DNA of 64,000 nt, taken from contig LNFI01000032.1 of NCBI GenBank assembly GCA_001464615.1, positions 310,001 to 374,000 on the forward strand, in the 5' to 3' direction. The notes beneath the pieces are model-generated. The model did no database searches and was not told the DNA's origin. It saw only the letters and a program-made list of their open reading frames with translations. Positions within the stretch are counted from its first letter, which is position 1. Every line of letters starts with the position of its first letter. The stretch comes from Sphingomonadales bacterium Ga0077557 (GTDB lineage Bacteria; Pseudomonadota; Alphaproteobacteria; Sphingomonadales; Sphingomonadaceae). Position numbers and translations under genes: made by a program. This document shows positions 8,595 through 19,628 of this stretch, in pieces.

Positions 8595-10871
8595 ATGACC
8601 CTGTCTTCCGCCGCTACCTCCGCCCGCGAGATGCTCGTCCGCCTGCACGATGTGATGGCGGCGCGCAGCACGGCGCAGGCCAAGCTCAACAGCGTGGTCA
8701 GGATCATCGGTGCGGCGACCAATAGCGAGGTTTGCTCGATTTATCTGCTGCGCGACGGTGTGCTTGAGCTGTTCGCGACTGAAGGACTTGATCAGGCCGC
8801 CGTCCACGTCACCAAGATGGCGCTGGGCGAAGGACTGGTCGGGACGATCGCGCAGGAGGTCGAGATGCTCAATCTGGATGAGGCGGCAAGCCATCCCGAT
8901 TTCGCTTATCGGCCCGAGACTGGCGAGGAAAAATTCCATAGTTTTGCAGGCGTGCCGATCATCCGGCGTGAGCGCGCGGTGGGGGTGCTGTGCGTTCAGC
9001 ATATCGAACCGCATCGCTACGCCGATGTCGAAGTCGAAGCGCTGCAGACCGTTGCCATGGTGCTGTCTGAACTGATCGCCAATGCCGATCTGATCGACGC
9101 GACGGGGGCCGCGACCACGCGCCCGCAATCGACGGCGGCGATGCGCATTCCCGGGCTCAAGCTGGTTGAAGGCATGGCGCGCGGGGTGGCGGTCTTTCAT
9201 CAACCGCGCATCACCATTGAACATACCGTCGCTGAAGATGTCGAGGCCGAGCGCCACCGCGTTTACGGCGCGTTTGACAAGATGCGCGAGCAGATTGAGC
9301 GGATGGCGGCGCAGGCCGAATTCGGCATGGGCGGCGAGCATGACGAAGTGCTCGAGACCTATAAGATGTTCGCCTATGATGAAGGCTGGAGCCGTCGCAT
9401 CAACGAGGCGATCGACAGTGGCCTGACCGCAGAGGCAGCGATTGAGCGGGTACAGCAGCGCACCCGGATGCGGATGCGCCAGATTGACGATCCTTTGCTT
9501 GCCGAGCGGATGCATGATCTTGAGGATCTGTCGAACCGCTTGCTGCGGATCGTCTCCGGCCAGATGGGCACGGCGGCGCAAATGGGGCTGCGCGCCGATA
9601 CGATTCTCGTCGCGCGCAATCTGGGGCCGGCCGAGCTGCTCGAATATGATCGGCGGCGGCTAAAGGGCGTGATTCTGGAAGAAGGATCGCTCACCGCGCA
9701 TGTTACCATCGTCGCGCGGGCGATGGGCGTGCCGGTGCTGGGGCGCGTTAAGGATGTTCGCCGGCTGATCGGGGAAGGCGACGTGCTGTTGCTTGATGTG
9801 ACAGACGGCACGGTCTTTGCGCGACCGTCGCCGCTGATCGAGGAATCGTTCGAAGGCAAGCTGCTGCTCAGCCAGAAGCGTCGCGCCTCTTTTGCAGCGC
9901 TGCGCGATGTGCCGCCGACAACGCTTGATGGCAGCCGAATGACGTTGATGGTCAATGCCGGGCTGCGCGACGATGTCGCCGCGCTTGACCTGACAGGGGC
10001 TGACGGGATTGGGCTGTTCCGCACGGAATTTCAGTTTCTCGTTTCAGCGACGCTGCCGCAGCGCGAACGCCAGCAACGGCTTTACCGCGACGTGCTGGAG
10101 GCAGCGGGCGACCGGCCCGTGATTTTCCGCACGGTTGATATCGGTGGCGACAAGGCGCTGCCCTATCTGAAGGACGATGCCGGCGATGAGGAAAACCCGG
10201 CCATGGGCTGGCGCGCGATCCGGCTGGCGCTTGAACGCGACGGGCTAATGAAGGCGCAGGCGCGCGCGCTGATTGAGGCGGCGGCAGGGCGGACGCTGAA
10301 TGTGATGTTCCCGATGGTTTCCGAACCCTGGGAATTTGATGAGGCGCAAGCCCTGTTCGAAGCACAGCGGGCCTGGATCGCCTCACGTCAGCGTAAATTG
10401 CCGACGCTGATCCGCTATGGTGCGATGCTTGAGGTGCCGGCGCTGGCTGAAATGCTCGATGTGCTGCTGCCCCGGCTCGATTTCCTGTCGATCGGGACCA
10501 ATGACCTGACGCAATTTCTGTTCGCTGCTGATCGCGCCAACCCCAAGCTGGCCGAACGCTATGATTGGCTGAGCCCGGCGATCCTGCGCTTCCTCGCCCG
10601 GGTAGTCGCACCGACGCGGGCGGCGGGCGTTGATCTGGCGGTGTGCGGCGAAATGGGCGGGCGGACGCTGGAGGCGATGGCGCTGATCGGGCTGGGGATC
10701 GAACGACTGTCGATCACTCCGGCGGCGGTTGGCCCGGTCAAGGCGATGATTCGCTCGCTCGATCGCGCGCGGTTGATGGCAGATATGACGGAAATGCTCG
10801 CCCGACCGCCGCGCGATATGCGCGCGGCGCTTGCCAGTTGGGCCAGCGACAATAATGTCGAGTTGAGCTGA
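8595..10871 (+). CDS. ptsP: Phosphoenolpyruvate-protein phosphotransferase, nitrogen PTS enzyme I
   Basis: The protein has 758 residues and the EI-Ntr layout: an N-terminal GAF domain (about 20-160, ATNSEVCSIYLLRDG), then the PEP-utiliser N-terminal, swivelling and TIM-barrel domains. The phosphohistidine loop reads EEGSLTAHVTIVARAMG. The barrel contains GADGIGLFRTEFQFL, VDIGGDKALPY and LDFLSIGTNDLTQFLFAADR, which hold the PEP and Mg sites. EI-Ntr phosphorylates NPr from PEP in the cytosol and controls nitrogen, potassium and stress physiology rather than sugar uptake. The GAF domain in alphaproteobacterial homologues senses glutamine/2-oxoglutarate. It lies upstream of the rodZ-like gene on the same strand. 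Confidence 0.94.
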   Translation: MTLSSAATSAREMLVRLHDVMAARSTAQAKLNSVVRIIGAATNSEVCSIYLLRDGVLELFATEGLDQAAVHVTKMALGEGLVGTIAQEVEMLNLDEAASHPDFAYRPETGEEKFHSFAGVPIIRRERAVGVLCVQHIEPHRYADVEVEALQTVAMVLSELIANADLIDATGAATTRPQSTAAMRIPGLKLVEGMARGVAVFHQPRITIEHTVAEDVEAERHRVYGAFDKMREQIERMAAQAEFGMGGEHDEVLETYKMFAYDEGWSRRINEAIDSGLTAEAAIERVQQRTRMRMRQIDDPLLAERMHDLEDLSNRLLRIVSGQMGTAAQMGLRADTILVARNLGPAELLEYDRRRLKGVILEEGSLTAHVTIVARAMGVPVLGRVKDVRRLIGEGDVLLLDVTDGTVFARPSPLIEESFEGKLLLSQKRRASFAALRDVPPTTLDGSRMTLMVNAGLRDDVAALDLTGADGIGLFRTEFQFLVSATLPQRERQQRLYRDVLEAAGDRPVIFRTVDIGGDKALPYLKDDAGDEENPAMGWRAIRLALERDGLMKAQARALIEAAAGRTLNVMFPMVSEPWEFDEAQALFEAQRAWIASRQRKLPTLIRYGAMLEVPALAEMLDVLLPRLDFLSIGTNDLTQFLFAADRANPKLAERYDWLSPAILRFLARVVAPTRAAGVDLAVCGEMGGRTLEAMALIGLGIERLSITPAAVGPVKAMIRSLDRARLMADMTEMLARPPRDMRAALASWASDNNVELS

Positions 10872-10959
10872 TGCAGGGCCGAGTCGCTCGTTCGTGCGTT
10901 GACAGTGTTTGGGGGCTTTGGAACATGGCGATTACCAACTATCCCAGGCGGAGAAGAGC

Positions 10960-11931
10960 ATGACCGGATCCGACCTTGGCGAGGAGGCAACGCTTTTCCC
11001 CAAAACGCCAGGAGAGCGCCTGCGGGAGTATCGCGAATCGCAGGGGCTGACCCTGGCCGAGGTGGCGGCGCGGACACGTGTGCCGCTGCGCCATCTGGAA
11101 GCGATCGAACAATCGAATTTTTCGGGTCTGCCGTCGCACACTTATTCGGTGGGTTTTGCCAAGGCCTATGCCCGTGCGATTGGCATGGATGAGGTGCCGA
11201 TTGCCCGCGACGTCCGCAACCAGGTCGATCAGGTCCATCGTCCGCCCGAATATCAGCCCTATGAAATGCAGGACCCGCGTCGTCAGCCGCCCAAGGGCGT
11301 GGCGATGGCCGGGGCAGCCGTTGCGGTACTGGTGCTGATCGCGGTCGGGCTGTGGTATGGCACCACGCTGTTTCGCGGCGATGGCCAGCCGGTCGCGAGC
11401 GCCCCAGTGCCAGCAATCACGCCCGAACCAGTCGTCGCTGCGCCAACGCCTGCCGAGGCCCCGGCGGCAGGCCAAGTGGCGTTGACGGCCACCGATGTCG
11501 TCTGGCTGCGCGTCTATGACGCTGACGGCAAATCGCTGTTCCAAAAAGAATTGCAGCCCGGCGAGCGTTATGATGTGCCGGTGGATGCCAATCGACCGAT
11601 GATCAATGTCGGCCGGCCCGACAAGCTGCAGGTCACAGTCAATGGGTCGGCCGTGCCGCCGCTCGGCGATGGCGCGCGCGCGATCAAGGATGTCGAGATC
11701 AGTGCCGAAGCCTTGCTGGCGCGTGGCGCGGATGGCGCTGCCGCTGTCCCGTCGATAACGCCGGAAAGTGCCGCGACCACGGCTCCTTCAAGGCGCCGCA
11801 CCCCGGCCCGATCGTCCAATCGGAACCGTGCAGTTGAGTCCGCCGTAGAGACGCCAGCGGCGACCCCGGCGCCGCCTGCCACCGCGCCGGTGAACCCGTC
11901 GCCCCCAACCGGGACGGCGCCTGCCCCGTAA
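10960..11931 (+). CDS. RodZ-like helix-turn-helix membrane protein
   Basis: This 323-residue protein has a cytoplasmic HTH_25 domain (about residues 15-75, GERLREYRESQGLTLAEVA), one transmembrane helix at about 113-138 and a periplasmic DUF4115 domain (VWLRVYDADGKSLFQKEL). That order is the RodZ arrangement; RodZ links MreB to the elongasome in rod-shaped cells. The C-terminal 60 residues are Ala/Pro/Thr-rich and probably disordered. The ATG at 10960 is preceded by GGCGGAGAAG; an ATG at 10909 would add 17 unlikely residues. In many alphaproteobacteria the gene is annotated simply as a helix-turn-helix or DUF4115 protein, and a pure regulatory role cannot be excluded. Confidence 0.8.
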   Translation: MTGSDLGEEATLFPKTPGERLREYRESQGLTLAEVAARTRVPLRHLEAIEQSNFSGLPSHTYSVGFAKAYARAIGMDEVPIARDVRNQVDQVHRPPEYQPYEMQDPRRQPPKGVAMAGAAVAVLVLIAVGLWYGTTLFRGDGQPVASAPVPAITPEPVVAAPTPAEAPAAGQVALTATDVVWLRVYDADGKSLFQKELQPGERYDVPVDANRPMINVGRPDKLQVTVNGSAVPPLGDGARAIKDVEISAEALLARGADGAAAVPSITPESAATTAPSRRRTPARSSNRNRAVESAVETPAATPAPPATAPVNPSPPTGTAPAP

Positions 11932-12007
11932 GCGGTATCTACAAGGCTGGCGACAAGGCCGTTCTGTCCGCTATACCCCCCGTATCAAGTGGTGCGTGGG
12001 GAGTGAA

Positions 12008-12988
12008 ATGCGGACAAAGTTGATCAGAATTGCCTTGCTGGCCGGGCTCTCGCTCAGCTCGACCGCAGCCTTGGCGCAAAGCTCGATTGATGGCCGGGTC
12101 GATCGGCTGGAGCGAGAAATGCGCGCGGTGCAGCGCAAGGTATTCCCAGGCGGCAATGGCCAGTATTTCCCGCCTGATATCAGTCCGCAGCAAGCCAATC
12201 CCACGCCAGGGCCAGGTTTGCCTTCGTCTACCCCGGTGGCCGATCTCAACGGCAGGGTCAGCGCGCTCGAAGGGCAATTGGCGACGATGACGGGCCAGAT
12301 CGAACAAACGCAGTATAAGCTGATGCAGTTTGAAGAGGCCTTTTCCGCCTATCGCCGATCGACCGATGCGCGGTTGAAAGCGCTGGAGGACGGCGCAGCA
12401 TCGACTGGCGGATCGGCGGGCATCGGCCCGTCCGCCCCGATCAGTTCGGGCGCGAGCGGCACCACCAGCGCCAGCGCGGCGACCGCCAAGCCTGCGCCTG
12501 TTGCCAAGCCGACGGCGTCTGCCACCATGACGATCAACGACCCCGCGCGGGCGCGATTGGTCGCGGCGGTGGAAAAACCGATGACTGACGATCCCGCTGA
12601 TGACGGCTATGTCTATGGCTATCGGTTGTGGCAGGCAAAGCTTTACCCAGAGGCGCAGGCAGCGCTGAAGCAGGTCGTCGCCAAATATCCCACGCATCGC
12701 CGCGCCAGCTGGTCGCAAAATTTGCTTGGGCGTTCCTATCTCGATGAAGGCAAGCCCTCGCTTGCGTCGCTCGCCTTTTATGAAAACTACAAGAAATTCC
12801 ATGATGGCGAACGCGCGCCCGACAGCCTTTATTTTCTGACGATCGCGCTGAAGAAGCTCGGCAAGCCATCCGCCGATATCTGCCAGGTCTATGACGAGCT
12901 GCTCGAGGTATATCCCACCAAGATCACCGCGCAAATGAAGGCTGATGTCGCGCGCGGGCGCACCGAGGAAAAGTGCAAGGCCAACTGA
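12008..12988 (+). CDS. Periplasmic tetratricopeptide protein, CpoB/YbgF-like
   Basis: The 326-residue product begins with a Sec signal peptide (MRTKLIRIALLAGLSLSSTA, cleavage near ALAQ). A predicted coiled coil follows (IDGRVDRLEREMRAVQRKV; GRVSALEGQLATMTGQIEQ), then an Ala/Ser-rich linker. The C-terminal part has TPR-like units (about residues 195-320) with YPEAQAALKQVVAKYPTH and SLASLAFYENYKKFHD. CpoB coordinates peptidoglycan synthesis with outer-membrane constriction through TolA and PBP1B. Here it is next to rodZ-like and tilS instead of tol-pal, so the exact role is inferred. The ATG at 12008 is preceded by GGGGAGTGAA. Confidence 0.72.
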   Translation: MRTKLIRIALLAGLSLSSTAALAQSSIDGRVDRLEREMRAVQRKVFPGGNGQYFPPDISPQQANPTPGPGLPSSTPVADLNGRVSALEGQLATMTGQIEQTQYKLMQFEEAFSAYRRSTDARLKALEDGAASTGGSAGIGPSAPISSGASGTTSASAATAKPAPVAKPTASATMTINDPARARLVAAVEKPMTDDPADDGYVYGYRLWQAKLYPEAQAALKQVVAKYPTHRRASWSQNLLGRSYLDEGKPSLASLAFYENYKKFHDGERAPDSLYFLTIALKKLGKPSADICQVYDELLEVYPTKITAQMKADVARGRTEEKCKAN

Positions 12989-12992
12989 TCCG

Positions 12993-14051
12993 GTGACGGC
13001 CAGCCCCGATCCGGCAAGCGTCGCGCGCTTCCGGGCGGATCTGGTCGCAGCGCTTGGCCGGGCGGTGGGCCCGGTCGAGCCAATCGCGCTTGCCGTGTCG
13101 GGCGGACCGGACAGTATGGCGATGCTGGTGCTGGCGGCGGCAGCTTATCCGGGCCAGGTGATCGCCGCGACGGTTGATCATCGCTTGCGGCGGGAGTCAG
13201 CGGACGAGGCGGCGATGGTGGCCGCGGTGTGCGCGACGATTGGCGTCCCGCACATGACACTGCAGGTGACCGATCCCCGCGATCCCCGCGACAACCTGCA
13301 TGATTGGGCCCGGGGGCAGCGTTATGCACTACTGAAGCGCTGGGCGGTCGGTCAGGGCGCGCGCGTGCTGGCGACGGCGCACCACGCTGATGACCAGGCA
13401 GAGACATTCCTGATGCGCGCTGCGCGCGGATCAGGCGTGGCGGGGCTAGCGGGGATTCGGGCGCATCAGCGACAGGAGGTGTCCTATCCGGTTGGGGATT
13501 CGGGTTGCGTTTTTGACGTTTTCCCGATTGACCTGATCCGCCCATTGCTGGGCTGGCGCGTCGCCGAATTGCGCGCGATTGCGCTGGCGAGCGCGACCCC
13601 GTTCGTCGATGATCCCAGCAATGCCGATGATCGGTTTGACCGGACCGCGTTTCGCAGCCTGTTGCGCGACACGCACCTGTTCGATCCACGCCAGATTGCG
13701 CGGTCGGCGGCGCATGCTGCCGAAGCCGATGCCGCACTGCGGGCGATGGAGCGGTGGTTGTGGGATACACGAAAGGTCGCGCCGACCGGGGTAGACGATC
13801 CTGACGATCAATCCTGGATCGATATGGCGGGCCTGCCGCGTGAATTGAAACGCCGACTTTCGCGGTCGGCTATTGCGGGCGTTCGGGACGTTAACGGCAT
13901 TACGCGCCCCGATTTTGGTGATGCGACCAACATTGAATCCCTGCTTGATGCACTGGAATCGGGCAAATCAGCCACGCAGGCGGGCATTTTGGTATCCCCA
14001 AAGGGCACAATTTGGCGCTTTTCCGAGGCTCCGCCGCGCCGAACACTCTGA
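12993..14051 (+). CDS. tilS: tRNA(Ile)-lysidine synthase
   Basis: The enzyme adds lysine to C34 of tRNA-Ile(CAU) so that it reads AUA instead of AUG; it is essential in most bacteria. It has the N-type ATP-pyrophosphatase loop SGGPDSMAM at residues 36-44, TVDHRLR, and ATAHHADDQAETFLMRAARGSG, all typical of TilS. I placed the start at the GTG at 12993 (VTASPDPASV), just after the upstream stop, giving 352 residues. An ATG at 12945 would overlap the previous gene by 44 bases. The C-terminal domain is short, as in many alphaproteobacterial TilS. tilS-ftsH adjacency is widely conserved. Confidence 0.92.
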   Translation: MTASPDPASVARFRADLVAALGRAVGPVEPIALAVSGGPDSMAMLVLAAAAYPGQVIAATVDHRLRRESADEAAMVAAVCATIGVPHMTLQVTDPRDPRDNLHDWARGQRYALLKRWAVGQGARVLATAHHADDQAETFLMRAARGSGVAGLAGIRAHQRQEVSYPVGDSGCVFDVFPIDLIRPLLGWRVAELRAIALASATPFVDDPSNADDRFDRTAFRSLLRDTHLFDPRQIARSAAHAAEADAALRAMERWLWDTRKVAPTGVDDPDDQSWIDMAGLPRELKRRLSRSAIAGVRDVNGITRPDFGDATNIESLLDALESGKSATQAGILVSPKGTIWRFSEAPPRRTL

Positions 14052-14131
14052 TCGCCGATACCGGCTAACTGTTCCATTGCCATTCACCTTTTGCAGCCTA
14101 TCTTGGTGACTCGGAAAGGTAGCACACGACG

Positions 14132-16099
<1,968 letters not shown>

Positions 16100-16112
16100 C
16101 CGAGACAAGAGC

Positions 16113-16147
16113 AAAGGCCAGTCCGACGCGATCGGGCTGGCCTTTTT
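16113..16147 (+). terminator. Rho-independent terminator after ftsH
   Basis: The stem AAAGGCCAGTCCGA pairs with TCGGGCTGGCCTTT across a short CGCG loop, with one mismatch, and runs directly into TTTTT. It begins 13 bases after the ftsH stop and is the clearest intrinsic terminator in the window. Confidence 0.9.
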
Positions 16148-16230
16148 CGTGGGCGTACCGTCTGGCAATTGGTCTTTCATTGCCCGTTCAAGATTGTTAT
16201 GGCACGCGCGATGTCAAAGGAGACGAGCCG

Positions 16231-16608
16231 ATGCGGACGCTTATGATCACGATGGCCGCGCTGGCGATGATCTTTCCCACGCTGACTCAGGCGATGTCAG
16301 TCGCCGAATTCCTCACCAAGACTGATGCGCTGGAAGCAAAGGGTGTATTGGCTCTGGCCTCCCCCGATATCGGCTTGCTGCGTGACGATATCGCTAAAGC
16401 GTCAGATGCGTACCGCGCCGGGTTGGCTGCGGAAGTTTCAGCCGGGCGTAAGCCCAGCAGCTGCCCGCCGCCCAAAGGCACGGCCAAGGTGACCAAGGAC
16501 GATATTGTCGCCGCATTTCGCGCGATTCCGGCGGCCAAGCGCGCCCGGACTAGCACCAAGACCGCCTTTGCAGCGTTCATGACGAAGCGTTATCCCTGCA
16601 CGGCCTGA
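16231..16608 (+). CDS. Small secreted protein, Rap1a/Tai-like C-terminus
   Basis: The 125-residue product starts at an ATG with a very good Shine-Dalgarno (AAGGAGACGAG) and has a signal peptide (MRTLMITMAALAMIFPTLTQ). An ATG at 16180 lies before the Shine-Dalgarno and is unlikely. The mature protein contains the pattern C-P-P..., a helix, then YPC near the end (SCPPPKGTAKV ... AFMTKRYPC). This two-Cys spacing resembles the Rap1a/Tai immunity-like domain, whose periplasmic disulfide-bonded fold protects against some type VI effectors. No effector gene is nearby, so I suggest only a fold similarity. It could equally be an uncharacterised sphingomonad secreted protein. Confidence 0.6.
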   Translation: MRTLMITMAALAMIFPTLTQAMSVAEFLTKTDALEAKGVLALASPDIGLLRDDIAKASDAYRAGLAAEVSAGRKPSSCPPPKGTAKVTKDDIVAAFRAIPAAKRARTSTKTAFAAFMTKRYPCTA

Positions 16609-16612
16609 GCCC

Positions 16613-17692
16613 TTAGGCAATGATGCCGAACACGGTGATGAAGAACAGCAGGCCTGAAACCATCGCAAAGAACAGCAGTGCGATGGTGCGCCAGATCGCA
16701 CCGAAGCGGGAGATGCCATAGGCACCGCGTAACTGCTTATACATGTGCAGCGGCGGCCCGAAGGTGAAGATCGTCGCGAGCATGCCGCCGGGCAGGCCGA
16801 TTGCATTGCCAATGCTCAGCAGCACCGTCCCCATCGTCATCGCCGATAGCGAGTAAATCGCAAAGATCGCATGATCATAGGGGCCGACATCGCGGCGAAA
16901 GGCAAAGAGCAGCCAGATGAACGGCAGCGAGATCGGGATCAGCGCCCAGCTATATTTATAGGCGCTTGATTGCAGCTTGTAGAGGTAGAGCTTGGGCTCC
17001 TTCAGCATGTGCTGAAGCCGCTCATCCAGCCAGGGCCAGCCGGTATCGATTTCGTCCTTCTTCACATTGACCACGGTGCCGGTCGACAGATCATAGGCGG
17101 TTTGCAGACCGCCAATATCCTCGTCAACGTCGTCGATTTTGTCGTCGATTTTCTCGGTATCGGCCTTTCGGGCCCTGAGGGCATCCCGGGTCGCGACCAG
17201 CTTGGCCCGTACCGCTCTTTGCTCATTCAGCTCCTTGACGAGCTCGGGCGGGGTCAGCTTCGATCCGTTGCGGTTCACATTCACATTGTCGCCCCCAATG
17301 GGGCCGCCGATCGATTCAAAGGTTGCGAACATCAGGAAGACCGAGAACAGAAACAGTGCGAGCGGCGATACGAACCGCGCCCGCTCGCCCGCGATATAGC
17401 GCCGTGTCAGCTCGCCCGGCCGGGTGAACAGCATTGGCAGCGTCGACCAGATCTTGCCCTCAAAATGCCAAACGCCGTGCAGCAGATCATGGCCGATTGA
17501 GGCGAGCGTGCGGTGGATGTGCTCGGTCTGCCCGCATTGGTGGCAGAAATCGCCTTTCAGGGCGGTGCCGCAATTCAGGCACAGGCCTGATCCATGCGCG
17601 CCATGCGCCGTTTCCCCGGCGTGCGGCTCAAATGCACGGCCGATCAAGCCCCCGGTGGCGAGATCACCCGCCGCTTCGAATCCCCCTTGCAT
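16613..17692 (-). CDS. DUF3667 membrane protein
   Basis: The 359-residue protein starts with a short zinc-ribbon-like segment (CLNCGTALKGDFCHQCGQ, four Cys near residues 38-53) followed by the DUF3667 signature (HDLLHGVWHFEGKIWSTLP, FTRPGELTRRYIAGERARF). It has about five transmembrane helices: one near residue 115 and a cluster after residue 245. Between them is a charged coiled-coil-prone loop (about 150-200, rich in Lys, Asp and Glu). The function of the family is unknown; the zinc-ribbon-plus-membrane design suggests signalling or assembly. The gene converges on the small secreted protein with only four bases between their stops. Confidence 0.8.
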   Translation of the reverse strand: MQGGFEAAGDLATGGLIGRAFEPHAGETAHGAHGSGLCLNCGTALKGDFCHQCGQTEHIHRTLASIGHDLLHGVWHFEGKIWSTLPMLFTRPGELTRRYIAGERARFVSPLALFLFSVFLMFATFESIGGPIGGDNVNVNRNGSKLTPPELVKELNEQRAVRAKLVATRDALRARKADTEKIDDKIDDVDEDIGGLQTAYDLSTGTVVNVKKDEIDTGWPWLDERLQHMLKEPKLYLYKLQSSAYKYSWALIPISLPFIWLLFAFRRDVGPYDHAIFAIYSLSAMTMGTVLLSIGNAIGLPGGMLATIFTFGPPLHMYKQLRGAYGISRFGAIWRTIALLFFAMVSGLLFFITVFGIIA

Positions 17693-17784
17693 CAGGCAAG
17701 GCTATCAAAAGCATCCGCGTCGTGCCACTCAATCTTGTGCAGCGCGACATTGGCGCGCGCCCAAGCCGCTGCTAGGCTGCCGGT

Positions 17785-19050
17785 ATGGCGAATATGCATG
17801 TAGATCCCATCGACATCATTGCTGCGCTCGGGGGTGGGGCTCGGGCAGCATCAGCGGTGCTCGCGCGTCTGCCGACGGCGACAAAGGCCAATGGCCTGCG
17901 TCAAGCCGCCGCCGCGATCCGGGCGGCGGCCCCAGCAATCGAAGCTGCCAATGCCACCGATATGGCCAAAGCCGCTGCGGCAGGCTTGTCGTCGGCGATG
18001 CTCGATCGGCTCCGGCTCGATCCGGCGCGGATTGACGCGATGGCAGCGGGCGTCGATGCCGTGGCCGGACTGCCCGATCCGGTCGGCCAGCTGATCGACG
18101 AACGCGAGGCCCCAAGTGGCATCATGCTCAGGCGACTGCGCGTGCCGATTGGCGTGATCGGCATCGTCTATGAAAGCCGCCCCAATGTGACGGCTGATGC
18201 CGCTGCACTCTGCGTCATGTCGGGCAATGCGGTAATCCTGCGCGGCGGCAGCGAAGCGGTGGAAAGCAACCGTGCGATCCATGCGGCTTTTGTGGCGGGG
18301 CTGTCGGCGGCTGGCTTGCCGGGGGATGCGGCGCTGCGGGTTGAATCGACCGACCGGGCGTTGGTCGGCGCGATGCTGACCGCGGCCGGGCTGATCGACA
18401 TGATCGTGCCACGCGGCGGCAAGACGCTGGTCGCGCGGGTCCAGGCCGAAGCGCGCGTGCCGGTGCTCGCGCACCTCGACGGGATCAACCATGTCTATGT
18501 CGATGCGTCAGCCGACCCGGCGATGGCCGAGGCGATCGTTGTCAACGCCAAGATGCGGCGCACCGGGGTTTGTGGGGCGATGGAGACAGTGCTGATCGAT
18601 CGTGACTATGCTGACACCGCATCGTTGATTGCGGCGTTGAGCGCCAGCGGCTGCGAAGTCCGGGGCGATCCGGCGATCCGGACGATCGCGCCGCAGGTCA
18701 TCGCCGCCAACAGTGATGATTGGGACACTGAATATCTTGACGCGATTGCCTCGGCCGCGCTGGTGGACGGTGTTGAGGGGGCGATGGCGCATATCGCCGC
18801 GCATGGATCGCACCACACCGACGCGATCGTCGCCAATGACTCAGATGTCGCAGAGCGCTTCCTGAGCGGCGTCGATAGCGCGATCGTGCTGTGGAACGCG
18901 TCGACGCAATTTGCCGATGGCAGCGAATTCGGCCTGGGTGCCGAAATCGGCATCGCCACCGGGCGGCTACACGCGCGCGGGCCGGTCGCGCTGGAAGGGC
19001 TGACGACCTATAAATGGGTGGGACGCGGGACGGGCCAGGTGCGGGGTTGA
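17785..19050 (+). CDS. proA: Gamma-glutamyl phosphate reductase
   Basis: This 421-residue aldehyde-dehydrogenase-fold enzyme makes glutamate-5-semialdehyde in proline synthesis. Recognisable segments are [56 protein letters not shown] and [11 protein letters not shown], the last holding the catalytic Cys. The C-terminus [17 protein letters not shown] is also typical. It opens the proA-nadD-rsfS-rlmH run that is conserved in this group. In this genome a toxin-antitoxin pair sits between proA and nadD, with its operator beginning five bases after the proA stop. The proline pathway partner proB is not in the window. Confidence 0.96.
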   Translation: MANMHVDPIDIIAALGGGARAASAVLARLPTATKANGLRQAAAAIRAAAPAIEAANATDMAKAAAAGLSSAMLDRLRLDPARIDAMAAGVDAVAGLPDPVGQLIDEREAPSGIMLRRLRVPIGVIGIVYESRPNVTADAAALCVMSGNAVILRGGSEAVESNRAIHAAFVAGLSAAGLPGDAALRVESTDRALVGAMLTAAGLIDMIVPRGGKTLVARVQAEARVPVLAHLDGINHVYVDASADPAMAEAIVVNAKMRRTGVCGAMETVLIDRDYADTASLIAALSASGCEVRGDPAIRTIAPQVIAANSDDWDTEYLDAIASAALVDGVEGAMAHIAAHGSHHTDAIVANDSDVAERFLSGVDSAIVLWNASTQFADGSEFGLGAEIGIATGRLHARGPVALEGLTTYKWVGRGTGQVRG

Positions 19051-19055
19051 ACCCT

Positions 19056-19081
19056 TGCATCAATTGTATACAATTGATGCA
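19056..19081. promoter_or_regulatory. 26-base perfect palindrome, operator of the toxin-antitoxin pair
   Basis: A perfect palindrome with half-site TGCATCAATTGTA spans from five bases after the proA stop to the A of the antitoxin ATG. Its centre TTGTATACAA contains a -10-like TATACA. There is no room for a separate Shine-Dalgarno, so the antitoxin mRNA may start at or near the ATG. Ribbon-helix-helix antitoxins usually bind such palindromes to autoregulate. Confidence 0.88.
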
Positions 19082-19344
19082 TGGAAAATAGCGTCGTCGT
19101 TACCACCCGACTGGATAGAGAGACCACCGATCTGGTCGATCGCGTGGCGTCTGTGGGTGGCCACAGTCGATCGCGCTTCGTCGCCATGGCCGTTACCGAA
19201 GCCGCAAAACGGGAGGCCGCGTTTCTCGCCTTTGTGCAGGAAGGGATCGACGATCTCGATGCCGGGCGAACCGTGCCCCATGAAACTGTCATGGCCGAGC
19301 TCGATGCCATGATTGCCAAGCATGAGGCGCGATGCCGCGACTAA
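19081..19344 (+). CDS. Ribbon-helix-helix antitoxin (ParD/CopG-like)
   Basis: The 87-residue protein begins with a ribbon-helix-helix DNA-binding domain: the strand VVVTTRLDRETTDLVDRVA followed by HSRSRFVAMAVTEAAKRE. The C-terminal half is acidic (EGIDDLDAGRTVPHETVMAE), as expected for a toxin-wrapping tail. It should neutralise the toxin encoded immediately downstream, whose start it overlaps by 13 bases, and repress the operon at the palindrome abutting its ATG. The overlap favours coupled translation. Assignment to the ParD-type rests on its pairing with a ParE/RelE-fold toxin. Confidence 0.85.
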   Translation: MENSVVVTTRLDRETTDLVDRVASVGGHSRSRFVAMAVTEAAKREAAFLAFVQEGIDDLDAGRTVPHETVMAELDAMIAKHEARCRD

Positions 19345-19628
19345 TCTGGTCCGAGGCATCGCTGCGCGATATTGGCGGCATCAACGATTTTCTGACCAAG
19401 GAGAATCCCCAGGCCGCAGCGCGGATCGCAAGCGGGATCAAGTCAACTGTGCTTCGGTTGCTCGATTATCCCCGCGTCGGGCGCGCTCTGGGCGAGCGTT
19501 TCCGAGTCCTGGGCGTGCGAACAACGCCCTATGTGATCATCTACCGCCTTCGCGATGGCGACGTAGAGATCGCGCGGATCAGGCATGGCAGCGAAAACTG
19601 GCTTGCCGAGGTTGAAGGGCCGCTATGA
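19332..19628 (+). CDS. ParE/RelE-family toxin
   Basis: This 98-residue protein has the ParE/RelE fold pattern: LIWSEASLRDIGGINDFL, PQAAARIASGIKSTVLRLLD, PRVGRALGERFRVLGV, and the C-terminal strand pair YVIIYRLRDGDVEIARIRHG. ParE members poison DNA gyrase and RelE members cleave mRNA at the ribosome; sequence alone does not separate them well, though the ParD-type partner favours ParE. The start overlaps the antitoxin. The stop overlaps the nadD start as ATGA, so the toxin is translationally joined to an essential NAD-synthesis gene. No insertion sequence remains around the pair. Confidence 0.85.
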   Translation: MPRLIWSEASLRDIGGINDFLTKENPQAAARIASGIKSTVLRLLDYPRVGRALGERFRVLGVRTTPYVIIYRLRDGDVEIARIRHGSENWLAEVEGPL

